From the NCBI RefSeq assembly GCF_003308995.1, contig NZ_QFFJ01000002.1, positions 3,410,001 to 3,474,000 of the forward strand: a stretch of DNA of 64,000 nt, in the 5' to 3' direction. Below, one piece after another: positions 10,901 to 19,100 of this stretch. The notes under the pieces were generated by a model, which did not search any database, was not told the DNA's origin, and saw nothing but the letters and a program-made list of their open reading frames with translations. Origin of the DNA: Chitinophaga flava (GTDB lineage Bacteria; Bacteroidota; Bacteroidia; Chitinophagales; Chitinophagaceae). The translations under genes and the position numbers were made by a program. Positions within the stretch are counted from its first letter, which is position 1. Every line of letters begins with the position of its first letter.

Positions 10901-11360
10901 GGATATATCAGTGACGGATATACGCAGTTATCTGGGGCGCCGCCTGCCGGAATACATGGTGCCATCGCTTTATATGCAACTGCCGGAACTACCCTTGACC
11001 ACCAGCGGAAAGGTGGACAGGAAACGTTTGCCATTGCCGGAAGCCGGAAGCCTGTTGTCCGGCGCGGCCTATGTGGCCCCGCGGAACACAACAGAGGAGC
11101 AGCTGGTAGGAATCTGGCAGGAGGTACTTGGGCGCGGCAACATTGGTATAAAGGATAACTTCTTTGAGCTGGGAGGACATAGCATAAAAGCAACAAAGCT
11201 GATTACGCAGGTTAAAAGAGAATTTAAGGTAGACCTGAGTCTTAGCCACTTTTTTGGAGAGCCAACTATAGAAACCCTGGCAGAGAAGATACATAATGAT
11301 AAGTGGTTACAGTCATCTTTCCAGGAACAAAATGATGGTTTTATTGACGTAAAAATCTGA
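3..11360 (+). CDS. NRPS, 5'-truncated by the window: (C)-A1-T1-C2-A2-T2-C3-A3-T3-C4-A4-T4
   Basis: This is the 3' part of a modular non-ribosomal peptide synthetase. The frame is open to the left edge and the first residues are the tail of a C domain (matching the tail repeated near 3163), so the true start is upstream. Counting from base 6, the phosphopantetheine serines of the GGHS motifs are residues 585, 1639, 2684 and 3726. Complete C domains carry HHIISDG. A1 and A2 share the code DASTVAAIC plus Lys, the known Tyr-type pattern. A3 and A4 read DVWHISLID plus Lys, close to the EntF serine code. Predicted output is Tyr-Tyr-Ser-Ser, extending an unknown upstream chain. No E or TE domain is present. 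The C-terminus ends in a short tail (FIDVKI) after T4 that looks like a beta-strand docking motif for the next protein. Modules 1 and 2 are near-identical DNA repeats. Substrate calls are by-eye inference; NRPS identity is certain. Confidence 0.97.
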   Translation, partial: RLAAHTEQMLSAIITSPYAAISGLDYLEAAERQQLLHTFNAANDPFPSADTLVSLFRRQVLLTPAAVAVVYGDKHLTYQELDEKSGLLASYIRTYNHFAQGSLVGVLQDRSELLLISILGILKAGGVYVPIDPSYPSSRKSFILSDTGARLLLTQTSYLFDVDYYEGDLFAMDVQLDGLQNVLSADVPIMGSDLAYVIYTSGSTGIPKGVMIDHGAISNTIRAQQEAFGTLPGERHLQFASSSFDASVSEIFVSLCSGGELHIIDDAMKQSPELLYGYISTQDISIATLPPAYLQQAFAHGLPALNKLVTAGEAAVVSQALSFGKQGIYYNAYGPTETSICATVFRLPSSWDGRSGIVPVGRPLPNVRIYILDEHHQLCPVGVAGEICIAGAGVARGYLNRTELTAERFIHLPYEETSRVYRSGDLGRWLADGNVEYLGRLDDQVKIRGYRIEPGEIEHVLQDHEDVAAAVVAAQSDGSGGKELVAYIVSDRDITVTDIRSYLSRRLPEYMQPSHYVQLPELPLTASGKVDRKRLPSLAAGSLLSGAAYVAPRNTTEEQLVEIWQEVLGRGNIGIKDNFFDAGGHSLKATRLVSLVHRTFDVKLELKDVFTYVTPETQADFIQHSRKEVFSSILSAPEAADYPLSSSQRRLWVLSQFEESNVAYNMPGVYLFEGGLDRDALSAAFAGLISRHEILRTVFRENAAGEIRQHILPSSAFRISYLDLRDASDQEEQLSELIQTMFTTPFNLSDGPLLRAGLYEISSGQWVFVYVMHHIISDGWSMEVLIRELLGLYHSSVTNVPLNLPSLRIQYKDYAVWQQGILTGTEPDAHKAYWLSEFSGELPVLSLLTDKPRPAIRTYNGGVVHRELDMQVYEGLKSLTGDHGSTLFMGLLAAVNVLLHRYTQQEDIIIGSPLAAREHIDLSDQIGFYANTLAIRSRFSGTDNYVHILEGVKEKTIGAYTHQAYPFDELVTSLSLQRDMSRHPLFDIEVILQQAVSVNRSGGDQAGELKVSPYNGTLPQQSRFDIVFNFTEDVSGLKLSIDYNIDLYEASTIARLAAHTEQMLSAIVTSPYAAISGLDYLEAAERQQLLHTFNAANDPLPSADTLVSLFRRQVLLTPAAVAVVYGDKHLTYQELDEKSGLLASHIKTYNHFAQGSLVGVLQDRSELLLISILGILKAGGVYVPIDPSYPSSRKSFILSDTGARLLLTQTSYLFDVDYYEGDLFAMDVQLDGLQNVLSADVPIMGSDLAYVIYTSGSTGIPKGVMIDHGAISNTIRAQQEAFGTLPGERHLQFASSSFDASVSEIFVSLCSGGELHIIDDAMKQSPELLYGYISTQDISIATLPPAYLQQAFAHGLPALNKLVTAGEAAVVSQALSFGKQGIYYNAYGPTETSICATVFRLFSSWDGRSGIVPVGRPLPNVRIYILDERHQLCPVGVAGEICIAGAGVARGYLNRTELTAERFIHLPYEETSRVYRSGDLGRWLADGNIEYLGRLDDQVKIRGYRIEPGEIEHVLQDHEDVAATVVAAQADGSGGKELVAYIVSDRDITVTDIRSYLSRRLPEYMQPSHYVQLPELPLTASGKVDRKRLPSLAAGSLLSGAAYVAPRNTTEEQLVEIWQEVLGRGNIGIKDNFFDAGGHSLKATRLVSLVHRTFDVKLELKDVFTYVTPETQADFIQHSRKEVFSSIPSAPEAADYPLSSSQRRLWVLSQFEESNIAYNIPGAYLFEGELDCDALSAAFAGLISRHEILRTVFRENAAGEIRQHILPASAFRIPYLDLREAADREEQLSGLIRTAFVTPFNLSDGPLLRVGLYEISSGRWVFVYVMHHIISDGWSMEVLIRELLGLYHSSVTGVQPNLPSLRIQYKDYAVWQQSILTGAEPDAHKAYWLSEFSGELPVLSLLTDKPRPAVKTYNGGVVHRELDMRVYEGLKSLTGDHGSTLFMGLLATVNVLLHRYTQQEDIIIGSPVAGREHADLSDQIGFYVNTLALRTRLHGKMDFFSLLDNVRTLTLGAYAHQAFPFDELVDALPLPRDMSRHPLFDVMVVLQQHTLSTPGDTSLLISEYAEDEQPISKFDLQFTFLETAGGLRLSLTYNTDLYEQATAERLSLHLESLLAAVLALPATPIGQIDFLSKEEKELLQYGFNDTAAVYPHDKTLTALFEEQAFLMPAGVAVIFEDRTLSYRELNEEANRLGHYLRAEYSIGAEDLVVVQLERSEWLVIALLGVLKSGGAYVPLDPAYPPEHRDYILSDSDSRVVLDEAELQRFRLRRHTYSSGNPVALAGAESLAYVIYTSGSTGRPKGCMLEHGGVVNRLSWMWEHYGFDSSDVVLQKTSFTFDVSVWELFLPLCWGAQLVLCRREDAGVPDRICSLIRVHGVTSVHFVPGMLHAFIASLSSAPEDLSGLKSLRRVITSGEALSLGTVRSWYRLLNVPLHNLYGPTEASIDVSWYATAATDIRIPIGRPVQNIRLYITAPDGQLQPIGAIGEICIAGVGVARGYLNRAELTAEKFIRLPYEETSSVYRSGDLGRWLPDGNIEYLGRMDGQVKIRGYRIEPGEIEHALQGHKDVAAAAVVALPDSSGEKELVAYIVSSRDITVTDIREYLGRYLPAYMVPGHFIQLPELPLTASGKVDRKRLPLPEAGSLLSGTAYVAPRNTTEKQLVEIWQEVLGRGNIGIKDNFFDAGGHSLKATRLVSLVHRTFDVKLALKDVFTYVTPETQADFIQRSHKEVFTAIPSAPEAADYPLSSSQRRLWVLSQFEESNVAYNMPGIYLFEGDLDHDALSAAFTGLISRHEILRTVFRENAAGEIRQHILPSSAFRISYLDLRESTRPEEQLSELIRTASATSFNLSDGPLLRAGLYEISSGQWVFVYVMHHIISDGWSMEVLIRELLGLYQSSVTNVPLNLPSLRIQYKDYAVWQQSILTGAEPDAHKAYWLSEFSGELPVLSLLTDKPRPVIKTYNGGVVHRELDRQVYEGLKSLTGDHGSTLFMGLLAAVNVLLHRYTQQEDIIIGSPVAGREHADLSDQIGFYVNTLALRTRLNGTMDFLSLLDSVRTLTLGAYAHQAFPFDELVDALPLPRDMSRHPLFDVMVVLQQHTLSTPGDASLRIREYAVDEQLISKFDLQFTFLETADGLRLSLTYNTDLYEQATAERLSSHLESLLAAVLALPTTAIGQIDFLSREEKELLQFGFNDTAAVYPHDKTLTALFEEQASLRPAEAAVIFEDRTLSYHELNEEANRLGHYLRAEYGIGAEDLVVVQLERSEWLVIALLGVLKSGGAYVPLDPAYPPEHRDYILSDSGSRVVLDEAELQRFRLQRDSYDSANPVALAGAENLAYVIYTSGSTGRPKGCMLEHGGVVNRLSWMWEHYGFDCSDVVLQKTSFTFDVSVWELFLPLCWGARLVMCRREDVGVPDRICSLIRAHGVTSIHFVPGMLHAFIASLPEDLSGLQSLRRVITSGEALSLGTVRSWYRLLDVPLHNLYGPTEASIDVSWYATAATDVRIPIGRPVQNIRLYITAPDGQLQPIGAVGEICIAGVGVARGYLNRAELTTEKFIHLPYEESSRVYRSGDLGRWLPDGNIEYLGRMDGQVKIRGYRIELGEIEHVLQGHEDVAAAVVTALPDSSGGKELVAYIVSDKDISVTDIRSYLGRRLPEYMVPSLYMQLPELPLTTSGKVDRKRLPLPEAGSLLSGAAYVAPRNTTEEQLVGIWQEVLGRGNIGIKDNFFELGGHSIKATKLITQVKREFKVDLSLSHFFGEPTIETLAEKIHNDKWLQSSFQEQNDGFIDVKI
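3163..5132 (+). repeat. Module-sized direct repeat, Tyr-type A-T unit, copy 2
   Basis: Second copy of 1-1970. Only scattered substitutions are seen; similarity falls at the start of the following C domain. Confidence 0.9.
6380..7680 (+). repeat. Dispersed repeat, Ser-type A domain, copy 1 (A3)
   Basis: High DNA similarity to 9515-10810 (same gene) and 44240-45520 (another gene 35 kb away). All three carry the same Ser code. Confidence 0.85.
9515..10810 (+). repeat. Dispersed repeat, Ser-type A domain, copy 2 (A4)
   Basis: Copy of the Ser-type A domain at 6380-7680, offset about 3135 bases, with a small deletion (loss of three codons in the ASLSSAPEDL stretch). Confidence 0.85.
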
Positions 11361-11367
11361 TAGGAAA

Positions 11368-14300
11368 ATGAGAACGCTGTTATCCAAACTAAGGGAGAAT
11401 AATATTCATATAAAGCTGGAAGGAAGTGATCTGAAAGTAAGGCTGCCCAAACAGGGAGTAGACCCATCTATCCTGGATGAAATCAGGCTATCAAAAGACA
11501 GCCTGATCAGTTACCTGAAAACGCTGCAGGTATATGAATCGCAACAAATTCTCCCGCTCCCGGAGAACAACGGCTATATGTTGTCATCATCTCAGAAAAG
11601 ATTATGGATACTCAGCCAGTATGAAGAAGGAAATGTGGCCTATAATATCCCTGGCGTATATGTATTCAAGGGAAAGCTGGACCGGGCTGCATTCAACCGT
11701 TCCTTTGAAAACCTTATCGCCCGGCATGAAATACTACGGACCATCTTCCGGGAAGATAACGATGGAAACGTAAGACAGTTTGTGCTTACTCCGGAGTTAT
11801 CAGGATTTAAAATAACCATGCACGATTTACAACAGGAAGTGGACGTAGAAGCCCGGTTGCGCAGATCGTTGCAGCAATTGTCTCTTCAGCCTTTTGATTT
11901 AAGTGCGGGTCCGCTGCTTCGTGCAGACTTGTTTCAGGTGAAAGAAGATGAGTGGTTCTTCTGTTGTGTAATGCATCATATCATAAGTGATGGCTGGTCA
12001 ATGGATATACTGGTCCATGAGTTACTGCACTTTTATAATGCGACTGTCAGTAATGTTCCGGCGGCATTGCCCCCCTTACGCATTCAGTATAAGGATTATG
12101 CAGCCTGGCAGCAACAGGCGCAGGGTGATGCGCAGGTAGTTCATCGTTCTTACTGGTTGCAACAGCTTGCAGGCGAATTACCTGTACTGTCGCTGCATGG
12201 TGATAAGCCCCGCCCGCCGGTAAAGACATTCAGCGGTGCAAGTGCAGACCGCATACTGGATGAGGCACTTACCAGGGATATAAAACAATTAGCCAACAGT
12301 CAGGGTATCACTTTGTTCATGGGACTGCTGACAGCTGTAAACGTATTACTGTACAGGTATACAGGGGAAGAAGATATTATTATCGGCAGCCCGGTAGCAG
12401 GAAGAAACCACCCCGATATAGCCGACCAGATTGGTTTTTATGTCAATATGCTTCCGCTTCGTACTCGTTTTAATGCGTCCGATAGTTTTGTAAAGCTACT
12501 GGGGCATGTAAAGGAAACGGTTCTGAGAGCTTATGAGCACCAGGACTATCCCTTTGAAGATCTGCTGGAGGGTTTACAACTACCACGGGATATGAGCCGC
12601 CATCCGCTGTTTGATGTGATGGTTACAGTACAGCACACCGATGATCAGCATGCCAAAATCCGGCAGCAGGTGGAAGGGGTAGAGATCAGCAGCTATGAAG
12701 AAGGTATAAACCAGCGCAGCAAATTCGACCTGGCCTTTGATTTCTTTATAACGGAAAAGACTATACGCATACAGCTCCTTTATAACACTGATATTTACGA
12801 CAGCAATACTGCTGAGCGCTTGTTGACTCACCTGGAACGAATAATAGCTGCAGCTGTGGCAGCTCCGGATATTCCTGTCAGTCACCTGGATTATTTAAGC
12901 ACCTCGAATAAAGCGCAGCTGTTGTCTTTCAATAGCCCTGCCCGGGAATATTTCAGCGGACAATCGGTAATAGCCTTGTTTGAAGCGCAGGCATTGGAGA
13001 CCCCTGAAAGAACGGCGTTGATCTCCGGAGAAAGGAGATTTACCTACAGGGAGATAAATGAACAATCCAGCCGCATTGCCAATTATCTCCTTCATCATAA
13101 TATCAGCAGGAATGATCTGGTAGGCATCATGTTGTACCGGTCGCCCTGGATGATTATTGCAGTACTGGGAATACTGAAATCGGGAGGAGCATATGTACCG
13201 ATAGACCCGGATTATCCGGCTTCCCGTAAATCATACATTTATGCTGATACCGGTATCAGCGTGTTATTAACAGAAGCAGCCTGTATGTCCCGGCTGGAAG
13301 GTTACAACGGTACCATACTTGAAATGGATAAGCATGATCTGGCTGCCTACCCGGCAGCCACCGTGGATGCGGCAGTCACAGCTGACTCGCTGGCTTATGT
13401 GATCTATACTTCGGGTACTACGGGTATGCCTAAAGGTTGTGGAGTCAATCATGGCAGCCTGGCCAACTATGTGGAGTGGGCTAATCAATATTATTTCCAG
13501 GAATCTGTTTTACCGCATTTCGGTTTATATACATCCCTGTCATTTGACCTGACGGTCACCAGCCTCTATTGCCCGCTGACGCGGGGAGGTACGCTAACGG
13601 TGTTCGGCGCTGCGCGCGATCTGCCGGAGGTACTGACCACCATGTTGTCCCCGTCCAGTGGTATTAACAGTATTAAGCTGACACCCTCGCATGTGAAGCT
13701 GCTGCCTCATCTTGGATTATCATCTTCGGACATCTCCTGTGCAATATTAGGTGGCGAGGAGGTAACGTTATCGGATGTACGAATATTAAAAGGGCTGAAT
13801 CCCTCTATGCGCGTCTACAATGAATACGGCCCCACGGAAGCGACGGTAGGCTGTGTGGTAAAAGAGCTGGAGGAGGACGAGGCGGTGCTGATCGGTCGCC
13901 CGGAATGCGGGGCGCTGATCTATGTGCTCGACAGCCACGGCAATCTGTGTCCCATAGGTGTCACTGGGGAATTGTATATCGCTGGCCCGGTGCTGGCGCG
14001 GGGTTACCTGCACCAGGATGCGCTGACGGCAGAGAAGTTTATAGCGGACCCTTTTCGTGCAGGCGAGCGGATGTACCGCACCGGAGACACCGGCCGCTGG
14101 CTGCCTAACAGGGAGCTGGTATACACCGGTCGTATAGACGATCAGGTGAAGATACGGGGCTACCGCATCGAGCCAGGGGAAGTGGAACGCTCGTTGTTAA
14201 GCTATGAAGGCGTGACGGCGGCAGTGGTGGTAACAAAGACAGATAGCACCGGTGCTCGTGTGTTGGTAGCTTATGTGACTGCCCACTCCACGCTGGCCCC

Positions 14301-16083
14301 CGATGGTCTGCGCACTTATCTGGAGAGCCATCTTCCGGCTTACATGGTGCCATCCTATTATGTACAGCTGGAAGCCTTACCACTGACCCTTAACGGGAAG
14401 GTGAACAAAAAGTTGCTGCCTGATCCCGAAGAACACGGGACTGTTGCAGGAGCGGATTATGTGGCACCTCGTAATGACCGGGAAGCATTGCTGGCTGAAG
14501 TTTATGAAGAAGTGCTGAATAGACGACCAATCAGCATCACCACCGGATTCCTGGCACTGGGAGGGGATTCAATAAAATCGATACAGATATTGTCCCGGCT
14601 TAAACAGAAAGGTTACTCCCTGAAGCCTGAAGATATTCTGATGTATCCTACCATTGAGGCGCTTGCACCACAATTGCAAGTGGCCGGCCGTATAGCAGAA
14701 CAAGGAGCGATAACCGGGATTATACCGTTAAGTCCGGTCCAGTGCTGGTTCCTGAATAATCCTTCTCCGTACAAACATCACTATAATCAATCCGTATTGC
14801 TGCAAAGCCGTAAATCGGTATCTGAAGCGGCTTTGCGTGCGGTTCTCGGAAAAGTCGTATTGCATCACGATGCCTTGCGGATGGTTTATCGCCACACCAC
14901 GGATGGCTGGGAACAGGAAAACCTGGGCGCTGAACAAGGGTATTCGCTGGAGGTCGTAGCCGGGGCTGATGAAACTTCTTTCCGGGAACATTGTGAGCGT
15001 ATACAATCCGGTTTTGAGCTGGAAAAAGGTCCCTTGTTGCGCGCCTGCCTTTTCCGCGGCCCGGAAGCAGACCGGCTGTTGCTGGTAGTACATCATCTGG
15101 TAGTGGACGGGGTATCATGGCGGATATTGTTTGATGACCTGTCCACACTTTTGAGACAATATGATTCCGGAGAATCATTGCAACTGCCATTAAAGACCGA
15201 TTCTTTCAATTACTGGCAACAGCAGCTGCTGCTTTATGCATCAGAAGCTGCGTTGCATGAGGAGGCTGTTTACTGGTCGGAGGTGGAATCTCACACCATT
15301 GCGCCATTACAGCTGGACCATGCCTCCGGCGCTAACCAGGTAAAAGATACAGAGACCCGTTCATTCACGCTGGATGAAACAATGACGGAGCGTCTTCTCA
15401 CAAAATGTTACAAAGCTTATCGTACTGAAATCAACGACTTGCTGGTGACAGCACTGAGCCTGTCGTTGTCAGAAATATTAGGCCTTGAGCATATTGTATT
15501 ACAGCTGGAGGGCCATGGCCGGGAAAACATCGGCGGCGATGTGGATGTAAGCCGCACGATAGGATGGTTTACTACCCTATATCCTGTTGTGATAGCCGTG
15601 AACAGGGACCGCGATATGATCCGGCAGCTCATATCCGTGAAGGAAAACCTGCACCGGGTTCCCAATAAAGGTATTGGTTACGGCATGCTTCGTTATCTGT
15701 CAGGGAAATCATATGCATTGTCGCCGGAGATCAGCTTCAACTACCTGGGAGATTTTGGTGGTAGCGTAGGTACATCCGAAGAACCGCTGTTTGAGTTCAG
15801 CGGTGATTACCACGGCGAAACGATCTCTCCGGAACGGCCGCGGGCCTTTATCCTGGAAGTATCCGGTATGATAGCCGGAGGCCAGCTACGTATAGCCGTT
15901 GGCTATAGTCGGCAGCAATATGACGCCACGACTATCGAAAACCTGCTAGCAGCTTATCACCGGCACCTGGAAGAACTGGTGAACCATTTATCAGAAGAGG
16001 AAGCAGAACATGTAAGCCCTGTTGATTTTACCTACAAGGGTGTAAGTATGGAACAATTACAAAAATTAAATCAGATGCTATGA
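11368..16083 (+). CDS. NRPS, single module with epimerase: docking-C5-A5-T5-E
   Basis: Single-module NRPS of 1571 residues. Residues 1-55 resemble a TubC-type N-terminal docking domain (alternating helix and strand, charged). C5 occupies about 68-510 with HHIISDGWS. A5 occupies about 530-1030 and has the code DLTKIGEVG plus Lys, matching Asn activation. T5 has GGDS with Ser1068, the carrier variant usually found before epimerases. E spans about 1115-1550, with the HHLVVDG motif starting at His1242 and the EGHGRE signature. It should epimerise the tethered residue to the D-form. The last 20 residues (from VDFTYKG) look like a COM donor helix. The start codon lies 7 bases after the previous stop, and the stop overlaps the next start (ATGA). 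The A5-T5-E part is nearly identical in DNA to the end of the gene ending at 39808. Predicted residue: D-Asn. Confidence 0.97.
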   Translation: MRTLLSKLRENNIHIKLEGSDLKVRLPKQGVDPSILDEIRLSKDSLISYLKTLQVYESQQILPLPENNGYMLSSSQKRLWILSQYEEGNVAYNIPGVYVFKGKLDRAAFNRSFENLIARHEILRTIFREDNDGNVRQFVLTPELSGFKITMHDLQQEVDVEARLRRSLQQLSLQPFDLSAGPLLRADLFQVKEDEWFFCCVMHHIISDGWSMDILVHELLHFYNATVSNVPAALPPLRIQYKDYAAWQQQAQGDAQVVHRSYWLQQLAGELPVLSLHGDKPRPPVKTFSGASADRILDEALTRDIKQLANSQGITLFMGLLTAVNVLLYRYTGEEDIIIGSPVAGRNHPDIADQIGFYVNMLPLRTRFNASDSFVKLLGHVKETVLRAYEHQDYPFEDLLEGLQLPRDMSRHPLFDVMVTVQHTDDQHAKIRQQVEGVEISSYEEGINQRSKFDLAFDFFITEKTIRIQLLYNTDIYDSNTAERLLTHLERIIAAAVAAPDIPVSHLDYLSTSNKAQLLSFNSPAREYFSGQSVIALFEAQALETPERTALISGERRFTYREINEQSSRIANYLLHHNISRNDLVGIMLYRSPWMIIAVLGILKSGGAYVPIDPDYPASRKSYIYADTGISVLLTEAACMSRLEGYNGTILEMDKHDLAAYPAATVDAAVTADSLAYVIYTSGTTGMPKGCGVNHGSLANYVEWANQYYFQESVLPHFGLYTSLSFDLTVTSLYCPLTRGGTLTVFGAARDLPEVLTTMLSPSSGINSIKLTPSHVKLLPHLGLSSSDISCAILGGEEVTLSDVRILKGLNPSMRVYNEYGPTEATVGCVVKELEEDEAVLIGRPECGALIYVLDSHGNLCPIGVTGELYIAGPVLARGYLHQDALTAEKFIADPFRAGERMYRTGDTGRWLPNRELVYTGRIDDQVKIRGYRIEPGEVERSLLSYEGVTAAVVVTKTDSTGARVLVAYVTAHSTLAPDGLRTYLESHLPAYMVPSYYVQLEALPLTLNGKVNKKLLPDPEEHGTVAGADYVAPRNDREALLAEVYEEVLNRRPISITTGFLALGGDSIKSIQILSRLKQKGYSLKPEDILMYPTIEALAPQLQVAGRIAEQGAITGIIPLSPVQCWFLNNPSPYKHHYNQSVLLQSRKSVSEAALRAVLGKVVLHHDALRMVYRHTTDGWEQENLGAEQGYSLEVVAGADETSFREHCERIQSGFELEKGPLLRACLFRGPEADRLLLVVHHLVVDGVSWRILFDDLSTLLRQYDSGESLQLPLKTDSFNYWQQQLLLYASEAALHEEAVYWSEVESHTIAPLQLDHASGANQVKDTETRSFTLDETMTERLLTKCYKAYRTEINDLLVTALSLSLSEILGLEHIVLQLEGHGRENIGGDVDVSRTIGWFTTLYPVVIAVNRDRDMIRQLISVKENLHRVPNKGIGYGMLRYLSGKSYALSPEISFNYLGDFGGSVGTSEEPLFEFSGDYHGETISPERPRAFILEVSGMIAGGQLRIAVGYSRQQYDATTIENLLAAYHRHLEELVNHLSEEEAEHVSPVDFTYKGVSMEQLQKLNQML

Positions 16084-16115
16084 TAGAGAATGTCTATCCC
16101 TTAAGCCCTTTACAG
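13370..16115 (+). repeat. Long dispersed repeat A5-T5-E plus gene junction, copy 1
   Basis: Aligns without gaps to 37095-39840 at a constant offset of 23725 bases. It covers the core of A5, T5, E, the COM donor, the ATGA overlap and the first 12 codons of the next gene. Confidence 0.92.
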
Positions 16116-16130
16116 GAAGGTTTGTATTTC
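16005..16130 (+). other. COM-type docking junction, E-terminated protein to C-starting protein (copy 1)
   Basis: The C-terminal helix of the protein ending at 16083 (VDFTYKGVSMEQLQK) and the first residues of the next (MIENVYPLSPLQ) look like donor and acceptor of a communication-mediating (COM) pair, as known from tyrocidine-type systems. The genes overlap by ATGA. DNA here is nearly identical to the junction at 39808. Confidence 0.65.
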
Positions 16131-19100
16131 CATTGGCTGAGCGCTCCTGATTCGCAGGCTTATCTGATGCAGCAAAGTTATCAGTTGAAGGGTAAGCTGA
16201 ATGTAAACCTCCTGCGCAGTAGTTATCAGGAACTCGTTTCAAGACACGCAGCATTAAGAACGTTTTTTACACAGGAGCTGGGACCACAGGTGTTACAGGT
16301 GGTGAGAAAAGAAGCGGAAGCTGTATTTACCTATAAAAATATAGCGGGAGACAGCACATTCTCTGCTGAACAGTATAAGCGTGCCGACAGGGAAAAAGGG
16401 TTCAATCTGCATGCAGGGTCGCAGATGAGATTGACCGTCCTGGAATCTGATAATGATACGTATGAATTTATCTGGAGCTTTCATCACATACTGATGGATG
16501 CCTGGTGCGTAGGCATATTGATACAGGAGTTTTTTAAGATCTATTCCTGCCTGTTGAATAATATCCGCCCTTCACTGGCTCGGGTTTATCCCTATTCCGG
16601 TTATATCGAATGGTTGATGAAAACAGATAGGAAAAATTCCTTGTCTTACTGGAACCATTATCTGGATGGTTTCGATACACGGAGCAGTTTGCCCCGTCTG
16701 TCAGCACATACCAGGCAGGAGCAGGCAGACAGTGAATATGCCTTCAGCCTTTCTGCTGATATAAGCAGCAGTATCAAAACATTTTGTACCAGGGAGGAAG
16801 TAACGGAAAATACGTTTTTCCAGTCGGTATGGGCTATATTATTAAGCCGGTATAACGACAGCAACGATGTAGTATTCGGTTCCGTGGTATCAGGACGGTC
16901 CGGAGAAGTAAGAGGGATGGAGGAAATGATAGGGCTGTTTATCAATACTATTCCGGTACGTGTACAATTGGAGAATGACAGTTCTGTCAGAACGCTTTTA
17001 CGGGATGTACAGCAACGATCGGTTGAAGGGCTGAAACATCACTATATCCAGCTCGCGGAGCTGCAATCAGCCGGCCAGCCACTGTTCGATCATATATTAC
17101 AGTTTCAGAATGTGCCAACCCAGATGCGGACGCAGGACCTGACAGGTGGCCTTTCGCTGGTAGAGTCAACAGCCGTAGGGTACAATACTTTTGGGTTCAC
17201 CTGTATTATTGTTCCGGGAGAAACTACAGGCATTAATTTTCAATATAGCGCACTCTCATTTGATAGAACGATTGTCGGACAGATAGGAGAACATCTTGTG
17301 AACCTGATCAGACAAATACTGGAACAGCCAACCGCCGCCATCAGCGCGCTAACGCTGCTGACCGAAGTGGAGCAGGAAAAAATACTGACAGATTTTAATG
17401 ATACCGATACGCCGCCGCTACCATTTAAGACGATACTGGACCTCTTTAAAAAACAGGCGCTCAACAGGCCTGCACATACAGCACTGATCCACGAAAAGGA
17501 AACACTTACCTATAAAGAGCTGGACGAACAGTCGGACCGGCTGGCCAATTACCTGCTTGCAAATCACAGGGTGGCTGCCGATGAAAGGATCGGTATTATG
17601 CTCGACAGATCGGCGTTAATGATTGTCAGCATATTGGGTGTATTAAAAGCCGGGGCTGCCTATGTGCCTGTAGATCCTTCCTATCCTGAAAAAAGGAAAG
17701 CGTTTATGATGTCGGATGCGGGGATTGATTTGCTGATCACACAGTCGGATTATCTCTTTGAGCTGACTTATTACAAAGGAAAGATCTTTGCTGCAGATAT
17801 TCAGTCAGAAGGATTGAAGCCGGTTGCGGAGCTGGATGCACCGCCTGTTAGGCCGGAGCAGCTGGCTTATGTTATTTACACATCAGGGTCTACAGGGAAT
17901 CCCAAAGGGGTGATGGTAGAGCATGGGAATCTCCTGAACTATCTGCTGAACAATAAAACCAGTTATATCGGAGATGATGAAAATGTTACCGGCAGCTACA
18001 TACATCTTTCCTACACGTTTGATGCATCACTGACTGCTATCTTCATGCCGCTGTTACACGGCAGGTCAGTGGTGATCGCAGAAAACGGTCCCGCAACTGT
18101 TTTTAATGATACGCTCTTCCGTCAATACGCACCTTATGACTTTATCAAACTGACGCCGATACATATGCAGCTACTGGAGACTGCTATGCAAAGCAACAGC
18201 AGCATGCAGTGGGCCAGAAGGCTTGTATTGGGAGGTGAGGCATTGCAGTCAGGACATATCAGCTTCCTCGCTGAAATGGGGCAGGATGTGGAGATCATCA
18301 ACGAATACGGCCCTACGGAAGCCACTGTCGGATGTACAACCTATTCTTTCAGGTCTGTTGATACGGCTATCTTCCGGCAGGATATTTCAATCGGGAAACC
18401 AATTGATAATACCCGCATCTATATACTGGACAGTACCGGCAGAGTAGTGCCTGTGGGCGTTACAGGCGAGCTTTGTGTTGCCGGCGCCGGGGTGGCAAGG
18501 GGCTATTTGAATCAGCAGGAGCTGACTGCCAGAAAATTCGTACCTGACCCTTTCCGGGAAGGAGTACGGATGTACAGAACAGGAGATGCTGGCAGGTGGC
18601 TGCCTGACGGCAATATTGAATACAAGGGAAGAGTAGATGATCAGGTAAAGATACATGGATATAGAATTGAGCCGGGAGAAATAGAGCATGCGTTACAGTT
18701 ACATCCGCAAATCCGTTCTGCGGTAGTGATAGTAACGACCAATAATGCAGGAGACAAGGTGTTGGCAGCTTATGTTACCAGCATGACGGCCATTGTTTCA
18801 GCAGATATACAGGCATATCTGAGTACAATATTGCCTGACTATATGGTGCCGCGGTATATAATACAGCTGGAGGAGCTACCCGTTACCTCCAATGGAAAGG
18901 TAGACAGGAAACAGCTTCCGGCGCTCTCCTATATAGAAGACATTACAGCAGCCTACGTCGCTCCGGGGAATGAAACAGAGGAAAAGCTGGTAATGATCTG
19001 GGAAGAGATTCTGGGGAAGAAGCCGATAGGGATAAAAGATAATTTTTTTGATCTTGGCGGCCACAGCTTAAAGGCCACCAGGCTGGCGGCCCAGCTTCAC

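Noticed and set aside
6..11360. A gene start with TTG at base 6
   Set aside because: The same segment recurs at 3163 as the middle of a C domain, and the frame is open to base 3; the gene is simply truncated at the left edge.
14690..16083. Thioesterase or release domain at the end of an E-terminated protein
   Set aside because: The domain has HHLVVDG and EGHGRE epimerase motifs and ends in a COM helix; there is no GxSxG.
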